Assembly (NCBI GenBank): GCA_018806985.1 | Contig: JADANN010000032.1 | Location: 3,307,501-3,371,500, forward strand | DNA from: Angiostrongylus vasorum | Taxonomy: Eukaryota > Nematoda > Chromadorea > Rhabditida > Metastrongylidae | DNA: 64,000 nucleotides | Direction: 5' to 3' | Shown: positions 1 to 11,044 of the stretch, piece by piece | How the letters are laid out: every line of letters starts with the position of its first letter | Numbering within the stretch: position 1 is the stretch's first letter | Made by a program: the position numbers and the translations under genes | The notes under the pieces: model-generated | Seen by the model: the letters and a program-made list of their open reading frames with translations, nothing else | What the model was told of the DNA's origin: nothing | Database searches by the model: none

Positions 1-205
1 AAAGTTGCTCATTTTAGTAGTTTAAAGTTCATCCATAGTCTTGACATGTAGAGAACATTAGTGAACCAAGATGTTGTTTTTAGAACAATGTTTGTTAAAT
101 GTTTCAGATTTCGAAAAAAGAAAAAAGCGACAACATAAACAAGGTTGCTACTAAACACTGGCTTCCGATGACGTAATATTTTGCTGAATATCAAAGCCAA
201 CCAAC

Positions 206-370
206 CATTCGAATTGGGTTCGGGTAGATTTTCTCGTGTCACCAAGTGCATGACGGTGGTCTTCCCTTGCGGGAGATTTAATGCATTGAGGGTGACGGAG
301 CCGTGTAAAAATCGACCGTGATAGATGAGCTTTAGCATGGAAGCCGACTCCACCTTCTCGTCCACCCACT
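206..370 (-). CDS. ubl-3: UBL3 (membrane-anchored ubiquitin-fold protein), one internal exon, gene partial
   Basis: This 165-nt exon encodes the C-terminal half of a UBL3/MUB ubiquitin-fold domain. Visible blocks are MLKLIYHGRFLHGSVTL, LPQGKTTVMHLV and LPEPNSNG, closely matching vertebrate UBL3 as I know it. The acceptor is GTGTTTTAG before base 370 and the donor is G|GTTGGT after base 206. Two nt of a split codon, 54 codons and one nt give the same length and intron phases as exon 3 of human UBL3. UBL3 is a small prenylated ubiquitin-like protein at the plasma membrane, linked to sorting cargo into extracellular vesicles. The last exon, which should carry the CaaX-type Cys, lies off the left edge of the window. 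The N-terminal exon(s) should lie at higher coordinates on this strand but I could not find them, probably because SINEs and introns spread them out. The identity is firm; the gene model is incomplete. Confidence 0.9.
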
Positions 371-494
371 CTAAAACACTATGAACACTAGTAAGGATTT
401 CAAAAACCAGCCTTCCTTTAGCCCAAGTATGACTGATCGGCATGCCTTCTTTCATTGATAAGCCGACATGAAGTTAATAAAGAACCCTACTAGG

Positions 495-866
495 CTAACA
501 TCTTGGCTCATACGGCTTCCTCACAGCCGGATTGATCCGTGTCGATTGTCCGCAGTTCTTCGTTCTTCCAATGTGCATCTTCGTCTTCGCCAAGTCGAAT
601 CCCTGCTGAACACCGCTCGAAGAAATAACCTCACTCTGCTGTGCTGTTTTATACAGAACTGTTGTTGTTGATAGTGACTGTCCCATGATGATGGTTCTTT
701 GAAACATTGTAACACTCTGTGCTAGCTGATAATGACACCGACTGTTGCAGGATGGATTGTCGAGTGAAGGGACCACTGCCGAGTGTGGTTCTTCATTCGA
801 GCGGCAGTCCACTGGATTCGACTCAATGTCATCAGGAATACTCACTACTATTGTGAATTCAACTAC
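495..866 (-). other. Unassigned open stretch (about 120 codons)
   Basis: This open frame on the minus strand runs from the edge of a SINE3 copy to a stop at 495. It contains four to five Cys, a Ser/Thr-rich middle and a basic end (RKPYEPRC). I recognise no family. It lies just upstream of the UBL3 exon on the same strand but does not resemble the UBL3 N-terminus. It could be an exon of an unknown gene, old transposon coding sequence or chance. Confidence 0.2.
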
Positions 867-1115
867 AGCCTCAGCTTAACTGGGTTCAATGCCGATGAGG
901 GCTCCCCAGATCAATCCCGTTGACGGGTGATTGCTGACGGCACAGATCGATGGAACTAGTTGAGAGACAGGCAAAACGAAGGACCCGCATGGTGTGGTGG
1001 TGAACGCGTTACTCCCCTGAAAAGACAATAGCGCGTTCGTTCCCCACCGCAAACACCTGCGGTCCGGAGTTTTGCAAATATCTCAGCAATTTTGTAGTTG
1101 TACTCTGGACAGTCG
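855..1115 (+). mobile_element. SINE3 copy
   Basis: This is a tRNA-derived SINE. The head GCATGGTGTGGTGGTGAACG resembles a pol III A box and GTTCGTTCCCC resembles a B box. It is followed by the family body (GGTCCGGAGTTTTGCAAATA). A shared leader with GATCAATCCCG and GAGAGACAGGC precedes the head. Confidence 0.75.
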
Positions 1116-1639
1116 ATCGGATCAATCGGGAAGGCAAAGGTGTTGAAACTTTAACTGAATAAAGTTCTTTATCAATTTCGTGTTAGCTTACCAAATGAAA
1201 GAATACATGTTGACTATAAAGCACTGATTAGAAAGACCATTAACATTTCTTCTAATTACCATCTATTTCCCGTAAATTCTTGAAATAGCCAAGCAAATTC
1301 ATTGTATTTCTAGTAATGGACCCAGAAAATACTGGATTGACTAGAGACCAAACGATCTCCTTAAACAGCAATCCCATTACTTAAACATGACCTCTGTTTG
1401 ATTTCATGCTGTTGAATGTTAGCGAAAATTCATTAAAAATAAAGTGACCCTATTCTGAACAGTTGCCAAAAACTGTTGTTATCATGACAGCTGCGACTAA
1501 GAGATTAATCTAATTCTAGATATTAAGACGTATATTCGAAGACAAATAAGGTAGAACAGGTATGATTTGACTACGATTCAACCTTCAGTGAACTAGTTAA
1601 TACGCATTTGCGCATACACACTTACAACTAATTACTAAC

Positions 1640-2065
1640 TCCGAACCGCAGATGGGAAAGAACACGCTATTACCCTTTTCGGGGGTTAACGCGTTCACCG
1701 CGTTGTATTTCGCATCATACCTTGGCGTGAAAAATTATAGTACGCAGCAAATAAAAAGCTGACATTGTGATTTCAACTACACCTCAGTTTAATGCCGATT
1801 TGGGGTCCCCAGATCAATCCCGCTGACGAGTGATTGCTGATCGTATTGGTCAACAGAACCAGCTAAGACAGAGGCGAAACGAAGGACCCACATGGTGTGG
1901 TGGTGAACGCGTCAGCCCACGGAAAGGGTAACAGCGCTTTCGTTCTCCACCGCAGACACCTGCTGTCCGGAGTTTTGCAAATATCTCACCATCATTGTGG
2001 TTGTATTCCGCATCATATTCTTCCGTGAAACATTAAAGTAGGCAGCGAAAAACATAGCATTGTAA
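1640..2065 (+). mobile_element. SINE3 copies: a scrambled fragment and a fuller one
   Basis: Bases 1640-1745 join a minus-strand head fragment (GCGTTCACC) directly to a plus-strand tail (TTGTATTTCGCATCATACC). From 1770 to 2065 a nearly complete plus-strand SINE3 follows, with leader, head, body and the tail ending in the GTAGGCAG type. The scrambling suggests insertion or template switching inside an older copy. Confidence 0.65.
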
Positions 2066-2109
2066 TTATTAACTGTTAAGACTTTGATAGACATTTAATC
2101 AGTAATAAC

Positions 2110-2395
2110 TGGATGTGTAGCGCAGCAGTTAGAGGCGGTTCGCAATACACATGGAATCGATCCCGCGCCCGAGGCTCACCAAGCCCTCCATCCCTCCGGA
2201 GTCGGCAAATTAGTTCCAGACTTGTCTGGAAAGATAGCAGCACTGATTCGATATATCGGTAGTCACCGCGAGTCATCGCAAAGGCTAGATATGCATTCAA
2301 TCACCTTTAATGATGCTTAATGAAGTCAAGTGCATGCCACATCCCTGAGGGATTGATCAATGCCGAGAGATTTCTCCCTCTTTTTAATTGAGTAT
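2110..2395 (+). mobile_element. SINE1 copy, near full length
   Basis: The head GTGTAGCGCAGCAGTTAG is A-box-like and GGAATCGATCCCGC is B-box-like. The family body follows (CTCACCAAGCCCTCCATCCC, ATATCGGTAGTCACCGCGAG, GATATGCATTCAATCACC), then GAGGGATTGATCAATGCCGA. The pyrimidine-rich 3' tail is degenerate. No clear target duplication was seen. Confidence 0.8.
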
Positions 2396-4080
2396 AGCTA
2401 CAAACTCATGCGATGATGATTACTGCAAAATAAAATTGGTAACGCAACTTAAGATACTCCAAGAAAATAATTTTCAGCAAAGAAGCAACGCTTTAAGTCT
2501 GATTACACTTGATTTGAATACTTAATGCATTCAGTGTCAACCCCTTAGTGACGTGCTTCCACTAGACTCCATTTAGTACCACCGCGTTGATTGAATACAA
2601 ATTTGGCATAGAAAATAACTTTCTAGTGCCAATGGATGTATTAAACTTGTGTTTCTATCCTCCCAGACAGGTATGGAACAAGTCTGCCAATTTCTGAAGG
2701 ATGCGGACTTGGTTAACGCGAGGGGCATGGTCGAACCCAACTTCACTGCCAAACGCCATTAACCACTACGTTACATCTGGCCATCTGAATACCTAATATC
2801 GAAATATTACGTCAAAATGATTGCCAATTTATTCTCAAGGGTAAAGGTGTTACCTATGCACTAAATGACCGACAACTTAGTAATGAGTGCACGAACTATA
2901 GTGGCCTGGCTGAGTAATAACCTATCAACATAATATAACACGAACTACCATGCTGGTTTTTTCGAAGATTGCTAATAGTCTGTCAATAACTAGAATACAG
3001 GAAGTTAGTGCACTTACAGAAGAGACTTCGACCTATCTAACTAATAATAAATATGATTTTTAAAAATGTCCCATTTTGTTTGAAACAGAATTTCGAGAAA
3101 GAGAGCTTAAGACGAGGTTTACGTTTTCAAAATCCCTAATGCAAGCCCAAGCAACTACACATTCGTCTCGCTATGCTGGATGAAATCCTGCTTGTTCAAT
3201 TACTCCGGAATTCGAAATATGAACCCCAATGAAAAAAAAGAAAAACGACAGACTAGCATTATCCCACTTTGTAAGACCAGAATCTAACCTCAATAAAAGA
3301 AGAGTACTTATATCTTACTGGTAAGAATCTGTAGATGTTGTTTTCATCCCAGTTAACACAGTTCATAACAAACGGAAATATCTTTGTCTAGAGCTTAAAG
3401 CGGCCAGTATTCTCGCAATGCATGAGTGGCAGTCAACTCATATTGAAATCTAATGGTCAAAGTCGAAAGAACAAAGCATTGTCAAGTATTAGTGCATTGG
3501 AATCAATGCATGCCGATTGTTACGTGTAAGATTCAATATAAATGCACAAATGCGTCCATCTCTCGAAACGACATATCTGACTTAGCAATGCGAAAGCTTC
3601 ACGCGTTTTTTTTCTTCCTTATATTTCCCACTTCTTCAAGTTCTTCAGTTCGGATAATATTTTTTCGACACCTTCATTAGTTTGCTTGATTTCTTTAACT
3701 TCACATAAATAAAGCTACATTCGTGGAATCCAGTTAATGATTTCTCGCAACTTTGCAAGCAATTTATAGCCATGGGAAAACGTTCTAGTACTCATTGTAG
3801 ACCATTTTGACACTCGGCGAACCAACAATTTGCTGTAGACTGTCTTTTGCCGATTTTTCGTTTTGAAAATGCAGGGATACCACATTGATTAACGGTAGAG
3901 AAAAACATGAAAATATATTTGCATTTAAAGTATTGAGTAAATGAGTGAAAACCGAAGAAAGATGCCCGAGGAGTTGATAACTGGGAAATAATGGCAGCAA
4001 AAGGTGAAAGCTTCCATATTACATGACCAGATATTTTATACTGAATAATCTAGTACTAATTGTAATTTAGTACTAATTGA
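2396..4080. other. AT-rich intergenic or intronic DNA, nothing recognised
   Basis: No family, conserved exon or repeat that I recognise. All frames are closed by frequent stops. If the UBL3 N-terminal exons lie to the right, this stretch is UBL3 intron. Confidence 0.4.
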
Positions 4081-4372
4081 GGGCGCGTGTGGCGCAGTGT
4101 TTGGAGGCGCCACTGCGACACACACGTGGAATCGATCCCCGAGCCCATGACCCACCAAACCTTCCATCCCTGCGGGGTCGGCAAGCTGGTACGAGGCTTG
4201 CCTGGGAGGATAGCAGCACTGGCTCGATACATCGGTAGGCCACCGCGAGTAATTGTACAGGTCAGATATGCATTCAGTCACCTCCAACGATACTTAATGA
4301 AGTCGAATGCATGGCGCATCCGTCAGGGATTGATCAACGCCGAAAGCTTTATCCTTTATTCTTAATTGTAAG
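4081..4372 (+). mobile_element. SINE1 copy, full length
   Basis: The tRNA-like head (GGGCGCGTGTGGCGCAGTG to GGAATCGATCCCCGAGCCC) is intact and the body is complete. The 3' end reads AAGCTTTATCCTTTATTC, the family tail. TAATTG occurs just before the head and again just after the tail, a possible short target duplication. This copy is one of the best templates for the family. Confidence 0.85.
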
Positions 4373-5690
4373 ACTATCAATGGCTTGTATTAATCCGCAA
4401 AATTTAACCAAGCAAGGGTTAAAAAACGTCATTAACTAAAATTAGTCCAACGCATTTATATACCTGTTCTTTCTATTTTTGTAATTATTTATGGTGTATC
4501 TTTACAATTTTCTAACTGATGCTGGTTTTTTCGATAACTGGCAACAATTTTTTCGACAAAGGTAGTCCATAATTACCTGAAAGCTTGGCAGCCTCATAAA
4601 AGAGATCTAGCTATATCGCTTCAAGAGCATTTGCAATCTTTCTAAGACAACAACTTAATTCTAAATTTGTTTACGACTCTAATTTACGAAAAATTGAAGT
4701 TATATTTACATTACTAATAGTTGAGTGCATTTGCTACGCCACAGATAGCGACCACGTATCGGATTCAAATTCGTCCACTGTTCCACACCCGAATCGCTCA
4801 AGAAAAAAAAACGAAAGAAAAAAACCGAAAAAGAAACGAAAAAAAAGAACAGCATTTCTGAAGTTCTTGAAAATTACCATTTCCTCTTGGCAGAATAAAA
4901 AACTAACTTGTTGATAAAGGCCTTTGCACTATGATGATCAATACTCCAACTAATAAATCTCACTAACAGTTGAAATACGAACACCTAAAATGGGAATGCG
5001 CAACTGTGTTTAAGTTAATGATAATGTTGTTTAAGGTTTAACGTTTGTTTACATGAGTTGAAACACGGACCTTCTTCACCGGAGATCATCAACCGGTTTG
5101 TCGCGAAAGGGTGGCGGATATGAGGTCAGGCGCGGACCAGAAGCGACCTTGCACTTTGCCGTCTAGGATATAGACTTCCAATTCCTGGTGGGCAGATTTA
5201 ACATATAACTTTTTGTACCTATGTAACTACGTTCATGCCTGCGTATTGTTCGCGTTTATACAGATTGTATTCTAAAAGTCAATACGCCTAAAGAAATCCG
5301 CAATCAAGTGACTGCGAAGTATAGTGAGGCGGTCAGAAGGGGCTTACAACAAATAAGCTCCATGCATACCCCGAAGAAGTTTGAAAAAACAGCCGTTACC
5401 AAATGCGACCCCATTACTAGAGTTTGGAAGGGTTCTGTGTGTACTAATCTGGAAACAATGTAATACGTCTGACTCTACAAGAATCCTGAATACGTCAATT
5501 TTGAAGAGACCGACAGAATGGTAAAATCACAATATCATCCTGGGTTGGTTAAATCTGGTTAGACTACGGTAGCGTACTGTCGTTGCAACGCAAGGAAAAG
5601 ACGAGAATCTATAGGTAGCCGCAAGATTCAACGACCAAGCAAGGTTGACAAGTGATAGATTGAAATCATTTCGTATGCTGTTACTAAATC
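4373..5690. other. Unassigned AT-rich DNA
   Basis: Contains an A-rich tract (about 4800-4855) and no recognisable coding exon. The stretch from about 5270 has long partly open frames with a codon-like feel (CGCAATCAAGTGACTGCG), but no family match came to mind. It leads into the Penelope-like terminal motif at 5827, so it may be decayed element sequence. Confidence 0.35.
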
Positions 5691-5699
5691 GACTCTCAC

Positions 5700-5890
5700 T
5701 TAACCTCGGCGTAAATAATCAGTATATTTCGTTGAACTGTTTAGCTTACAAACGCTAAGACTAACGACTGAAGACCATCGACTCAGATCATTGGCTCTGT
5801 GGACGGACGACGAGCTCGTAAACTTAGCCGAATAAAACTTGCATAACAACCTCGTATAGCTGGCCAAATCAAAGAAATCAACTCGTATGC
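5700..5890 (+). mobile_element. Penelope-like element remnant with terminal motif
   Basis: Bases 5827-5860 read GCCGAATAAAACTTGCATAA followed by CAACCTCGTATAGCT. The same string recurs near 49430 and 59500, next to acidic codons of the type DEDVEALAE. That recurrence is what defines this as part of a repeat family. The assignment to Penelope-like elements is inferred from the GIY-YIG copies elsewhere that end in a related motif. Confidence 0.4.
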
Positions 5891-6650
5891 TAAGCAACCT
5901 CATAAAGAACTGCAGTGACTGCAACAAAAACCGCTAAATTCAACACAACTTTCAGAAGGCGATACAATTCTCTTATCCCATGTGGGTGAGAATCTTTTTT
6001 TTATGGAAGCAATCGTTTTCCCAATCGTTATCACTTTTCTCATTTCTTGCAGTTTTTTTTCCACGAGCACCATATCTGGGAACAAGAAACGAGCAAATGA
6101 GCGGAAGCTGGGCCGAAAGTCGTTAATAAAGGCGTTTGCCGGGCTTCCACTGAACGCTTAGAAAGTTCGTTATTGTTTAACCACATGTCGATGTTATTTT
6201 GAACAATTTCAAAACGAAAGTAGTCTCTAATTCTCTAAGGACTTTACATACGTCAGACATAGCAAATCAGCTTTTCATCTTTACAAATAATCCAGTTATC
6301 GACGACTTATCAACAGTTACAGGAAAACCAGCATGGTTAAAAAAATTATTATCCAGTATTCTCCAGATAAAAGATGACTCTTCCCAATAAGCTCCATTTA
6401 AGGGAAGATAAGGCTAAATGGGAACTATTAATTTTATTCGCGGAAAACAGCTGAAACATATAACAATACCTCTCTATTTGTATTTACTTTTATCCAAGAA
6501 CAGTGTGTAATCAAATGAGAAAAAAAGGAAATTTAACTAAAAAGTCAATTTAGTACGGCAAGAAAAATCTACAGGAAACTTTTATATTTACAGTGACTTT
6601 TGTTTTTAAAAGGCACTGGCGAAACAATTCACTGTAATAACAGTGATGAT
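5891..6650. other. Unassigned AT-rich DNA
   Basis: No coding family or repeat recognised. Runs of A and T are frequent and all frames are short. Confidence 0.35.
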
Positions 6651-6654
6651 AACT

Positions 6655-6850
6655 ACAATGGGTGACTGCTGATGGCATTGTTGGATAAAAAAGTAGCCGA
6701 GCGAAATACGAAACGAAGGATCCGCATGGTGTGCTGATGAACACACCAGCTTCTGGAAAGAGTAATAAGGGGTTCGAACCCCATCGCGGATACCTGCTTG
6801 CGGTCCGGAGTTTTTCAAATATCTCAGCATTTTTAACTTATTATTACTGC
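6655..6850 (+). mobile_element. SINE3 copy with the best-preserved tRNA-like head
   Basis: Bases 6720-6791 form a 72-nt tRNA-like unit. ATCCGC at 6720 pairs with GCGGAT at 6786-6791. The T-arm region contains GGGGTTCGAACCCC (6769-6782), a perfect B-box core, and TGGTGTGCTGATGAAC is the A-box region. A normal anticodon arm cannot be drawn, so this is a SINE head rather than a tRNA gene. The family body (GGTCCGGAGTTTTTCAAATA) follows directly. Confidence 0.75.
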
Positions 6851-7240
6851 CAACTCTTTTTAATGGCAGCGTATATTGTGAAATATAACTTCAATGATGC
6901 TGAGATATTTGCAAAACTCTGGACCACAGGTTTCTGCGGTGGGGGAACGAACGCGCCACTGTCTTTTCCGGGGAGTAACGGAGTGATTGCTGACAACAGA
7001 GATCGATATAACTAGCTGAGAAACATGCAAAACAAAGGACTCGCATGGTGTGGTAGTGAACGCGTTACTCCCCGGAAAGGACAATAGCGCGTTCGTTCCC
7101 CACCGCAGACACCTGCGGTCCAGAGTTTTGCAAATATTTCAGCATCATTGAAGTTATCTCAGCACTACTGTGGCTGAATTTCTTACAAAACCCTGCCATG
7201 AAAAATTACAGTAGGCAGTAGATACAAAGGTTAACATAGT
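6836..7240. mobile_element. SINE3 inverted pair (foldback)
   Basis: A minus-strand copy (6836-6985) abuts a plus-strand copy (6985-7240). The left arm reads from GAAATATAACTTCAATGATG to GGGGAGTAACG. The right arm reads the same sequence back, from GAACGCGTTACTCCCCGG to GCAAATATTTCAGCATCATT. Together they form a long imperfect hairpin with a loop of about 60-80 nt. Confidence 0.75.
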
Positions 7241-8110
7241 GATGATAACGATTAAAAGACAAAACATATGAATAATCGTTGAGAATCTGCTACGACCACA
7301 AATCATTTTAACGAAATATTTTTAACGCAGAAAGTAGCTAAAGAGGCGGAATAAGTTCACCTTTAGGCCACTGTTCAAACACCTTTTGCGTAACTTCATG
7401 GGCTGTTGTCAGTGGGTGGAATTGGAACTCGTGCGTTAGACCGCTCACCAAAATCAACCGCAGTGTGACCTAAAAGTTCGAAATTATAAAGCTCAATTTA
7501 AAGCTTACTGCTTGCCCTTTTATAGTTCATGCACTTGATTCAAACTACTCGATCATAAATTTGTTAGCTAATTAGGAATTTGACGGGGTTTAGTCGCTCT
7601 AATAGGAGTCCTTAAGCGCTGGTTCGATCATGTGAAAAGTGCAAATCTCACAATAAACCCCATCGTAATTGATGAAGTAACAGTGGAATAGTGCTTTTCA
7701 GTTTTTATAAACGGAATCCAATCGATCAATGAATGAAACAGATAACTCTCTGGACAACTGTCTACAATGATACACCAACCCCGTTGTAGAAATGGGCTAC
7801 AAACTGGTCACAGAGCATCCCCGGTAGCCCGCTCAATGCGTTAAGCCAGTTATGCCATTAGAGGATACTACCAGTAGTCAGAGGAAATGATTGCTTTTCA
7901 CACAATGTCTATTGAAACTGGATCAGTTCAATGAAACGACGACATGCAATTGAAACTTCGACTGTATCCCGCTTTTCATAGAGAAGTTCGTCGACATCTC
8001 AAACAATAATATTCATGTGCTTCACCACAACACACCGCATTCTTCTACACGACAAACCAGAACTACTCAGAATAAAACAAAACAAGTAAGATATAAAATA
8101 TCGCATAGAA
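7241..8110. other. Unassigned DNA
   Basis: No coding or repeat family recognised. Its right end runs into a Penelope-like 3' terminal segment. Confidence 0.35.
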
Positions 8111-8114
8111 AACG

Positions 8115-8205
8115 TCAAAAACTCTGAAGAAGGCGAAATCACCAAAGCGAGAGCCATCATGATCCAGGAACAAGTGATAACAACCTCATATTTGCTCAAC
8201 AAGAA
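8115..8205 (+). mobile_element. Penelope-like element 3' terminal fragment
   Basis: CTCTGAAGAAGGCGAAATC followed by GATAACAACCTCATATTTGC matches the terminal segment of the copies at 44140-44218 and 26255-26337. Only the end of the element is recognisable here. Confidence 0.5.
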
Positions 8206-8665
8206 TAGTTCGTAAGGTAAGGTGTTACCTAATTATTAAATCTGAGGTCCATTGAAAGTCGGTCTTTCCTATAAACCAGAAAAACGAAAAAAGAAGTGTG
8301 GTAACTAAATAGTACAACTCCTAACATATCTAAGACGATGGTTACACATCTTGTAACTCCAGACGTGCAGGTTTTGCTGTGAAACTAATACGACAGAGTT
8401 CAGATTCGCTTCGTTACATTTGAGTGGCGTTTCTCAAACCATGAACGTCTCACATTTCCATCGTTATAGACCTGATCCAAGGAATGGGGAACATATAAGA
8501 AGCTGAGTACACGATTGAAAAGCTCTGCATGGATGGTTATCAGAAGAGCTTTTATAGCGAAGGTTGCCTATAGTGCCTTCTAGTGCCAACTATCCTTAGT
8601 GTTCGTTTCGAAGTATAGAAATGTTACTTGGGGTTACTACCCAAGGACAAAATTCTTCCTCTGTT
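8206..8665. other. Unassigned DNA
   Basis: No supported gene. There are no long open frames or known repeats apart from the SINE2 that follows. Confidence 0.35.
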
Positions 8666-8667
8666 AA

Positions 8668-9050
8668 AGCTGAGCGGGCGGACATCACAGTGGTAGTGAT
8701 GCCCGTGATCACGCGCATGGTGCTAGTTCAATTCCGCTCACTGCCAATCAAGCCACTCATCTCTCCGGGGTCGGGAAATTGGTGCCGGACTTGTTTGGAA
8801 AAAAAACGCTCTTTGCAATCCAAATGGGAACGCTCCAGCCCTGCTATGTCAGGACTCCCAGGAAGGATTGCTCGACCAGCATCCTGCGACATCCAAGATG
8901 AAGTGAAAATCGCAGCAACCGAAGCCACACGCAAAGTTGAAAAATGTTCATGGACAATGGATGCGAGGAAACGAACTGAATGTAAGAAGTCCTTGGATCC
9001 GCACAGTAGACGTGAAGAAGGGTCAAATAAAATGAAAGACAAATAAAAAT
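8668..9050 (+). mobile_element. SINE2 copy, full length
   Basis: The tRNA-like head is CACAGTGGTAGTGATGCC (A-box region) with GGTGCTAGTTCAATTCCGC (B-box region). The body includes CTCTCCGGGGTCGGGAAATT, a short A-run and CCAGCCCTGCTATGTCAGG. The tail is GGGTCAAATAAAATGAAAGA. An open frame of about 140 codons crosses the copy but is a by-product of the repeat, since other copies have different open frames. Confidence 0.8.
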
Positions 9051-9409
9051 TATTTAAAGCTTCAGCTTTTAATAACGCTAATTTGCGTGGCTCCGCTATG
9101 CTTCAGTTCTGAGTGCTCATTTCCGTTATATATAATCACCTGCAGTGAATAAACACCAATTGCAATGGAGAACTTTCGTTCTGAATTAAATCACTTCAAT
9201 TACGTGAAGATCTAGCTCAGTAACAAATTAGAAAAAAATCCTTGTTAAACGAAAGGAGAAAACTAATTGCAATGGAAGAAAACATTATGGACGAGTCCTT
9301 ACATTAGTCCGACTAGTAAATGGAAAAGGACGTGATGTAGAGAAAGAAGACGACCTCGACTTAACTGACAACTTATACCGCATATGCTGCATCGGTTTCC
9401 AGTATTTCT
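9051..9409. other. Short unassigned spacer
   Basis: AT-rich spacer between two oppositely oriented SINE2 copies. Nothing recognised. Confidence 0.35.
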
Positions 9410-9770
9410 ACTTTATTTGATTTTATACGACCCGTCTTCACGTCTACAGTGCGGATCCCAGCCCTTCTCAAATCCGATTCGTTTGCTCGCATCCATCATC
9501 TACGAAGATCTTCCAGCTTTAAGTGTGGCTTCGGTTGCTGCTTGAGCATTTTCATTTCACCTTTGAATGTCGTAGAACGCTAGTAGAATCGATATTCCCT
9601 GAAGTATTGGGATAGCCGAGCTAGATTCCCAACTGGATTCCAGAAAGCGATTTTTTTCCCGGACAAGTCCGGTACCAATTTCCTGGCCCCAGGGGGTGAG
9701 GGGACTTGGTCGGCCCGCGGATGGATCGGACCGGCGCCGTGTCATGGTGGATGGCATCACTACCACTGTG
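9410..9770 (-). mobile_element. SINE2 copy, full length
   Basis: This is the reverse complement of the 8668 copy, with tail TTTGATTTTATACGACCCG at its left. The body contains CTGCTTGAGCATTTTCATTT and the head is at the right (GGCGCCGTGTCATGGTGGAT, CACTACCACTGTG). Together with the 8668 copy it forms a widely spaced inverted pair. Confidence 0.8.
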
Positions 9771-10104
9771 TTATTCACCACTCTGTTCACAGTATTAACA
9801 TCATAGAATAAAGCTTCACGATCACAGAATGTGATAGACCTATCCTCTATATATGATGGCTTAGTTTTCACCCATAAGCCTCTTAGGAATGAAAATTGAC
9901 TTCGCGATGGGAAATTATAGAAACATGTATGGAGAAAGCACATAAATGAACTTCGATGAAGGATTTGGAGTGACGTTTCTCTTCGAAAGTTTGACAAACA
10001 CAACTTGTTTACTCAGTACATGACCTCAGCATTATGTCAATAAAAACACGTCTCCCATCTTCGCCTATAGTTAGTTAATTATATGTGAACTTTTCCTTAA
10101 AAGA

Positions 10105-10320
10105 AAAGTAAGAATGCAATAAGGTTACACTTTCTGGAGTCGATGGCGAGTCTTTCGAATCTTTGCTGCTCATCGGCGATGATCTAAATAGAAAGTCTTT
10201 CAAAAACAAATTTAAATACAAAGTAAATTGTGGTCTCAGCAAGCTTAGAGATGAATGCTTTCAGTGTTTCACGAGTTTGGGACATTTTGCTTACAATGTT
10301 TATGTCTAAACAAAACGAAT
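10105..10320 (-). other. Possible short coding exons (weak)
   Basis: On the minus strand an ATG at about 10297 opens the reading MSQTRETLKAFISKLAETT. A donor-like GTATTT is then followed only 36 nt later by CTATTTAG and a second open piece (IIADEQQRFERLAIDSRK). Joined in phase, they give a short helical-looking peptide. I do not recognise the family, and 36 nt is short for an intron. This may be chance. Confidence 0.2.
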
Positions 10321-10994
10321 CAACAACCAGACACACTTCGAATAGCAGAAAACAACAACGAAGAGCGAAAGAAAGCTAAAGGATCGTGGTCATTTCGCTC
10401 CTATCAGCGTTTCCAGAACGCCTTTTTTCTTTTTTCTTTCTTTCTTTTCCTTCTTAGGCTACCATGTAAAGCCATCCTGCTGAGAATCAGGATCGTACAA
10501 ACCAGCTCCGTACGGTGCCAATCACCAGCCAGTCTATGATTGAAGTCACGGAGGGGCCAGAAAATTGTAGCAATTTTTATATAGGAAAAAAAGAACGAAT
10601 CTAATTCACTCCTGTCTTTCATGTTACCCAAGCAATAACAATTCGATAGCACAGAGTTTTTCTATAGGTAATGGACTTAAATAATGTAGCTCGAAAAGGT
10701 CTCAGTAGATTCCTGACTGTGAGAAAGCGATCCTCGTTGGAAACAGAACTTTACGACAGGTGACTTTCGCGACAGTAAACTGGCCAAGTGCCAATTTTTT
10801 CAGTTTCCAAAAACATCCAAAGCACCTCGGCTCACCACATAGTCTCCGTTGCCTCGAAAAATGGTGAGAAAGCTAGTGAAGTGGGCTTCGTTTTAAGAAA
10901 ACTCACAATATCCCCTACCTGTTTTCTTTGAAAACTCCTAATATATCTAAACGTTAGTGCAGAAGTATAGTGAATAAATCAACGACGCTGTGAA

Positions 10995-11044
10995 GTGGTG
11001 GTGGTGGAGGTGGTGGTGGTGGTGGTGGTGGTGGAGGTGGTGGT
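10995..11044 (+). repeat. (GGT)n microsatellite
   Basis: About 50 bases of GTGGTGGTGG with occasional GGAGG interruptions. It stands at the left edge of a GC-richer island (11.0-11.4 kb). Confidence 0.9.

Noticed and set aside
4081..4150. Possible tRNA genes at SINE heads (also at 6720, 12655 and 28064).
   Set aside because: A and B boxes are present, but no full cloverleaf with an anticodon arm can be drawn and each is joined to a repeated SINE body.
8621..9046. A 141-codon open frame.
   Set aside because: It lies within a SINE2 copy, and other SINE2 copies have different open frames over the same repeat sequence.
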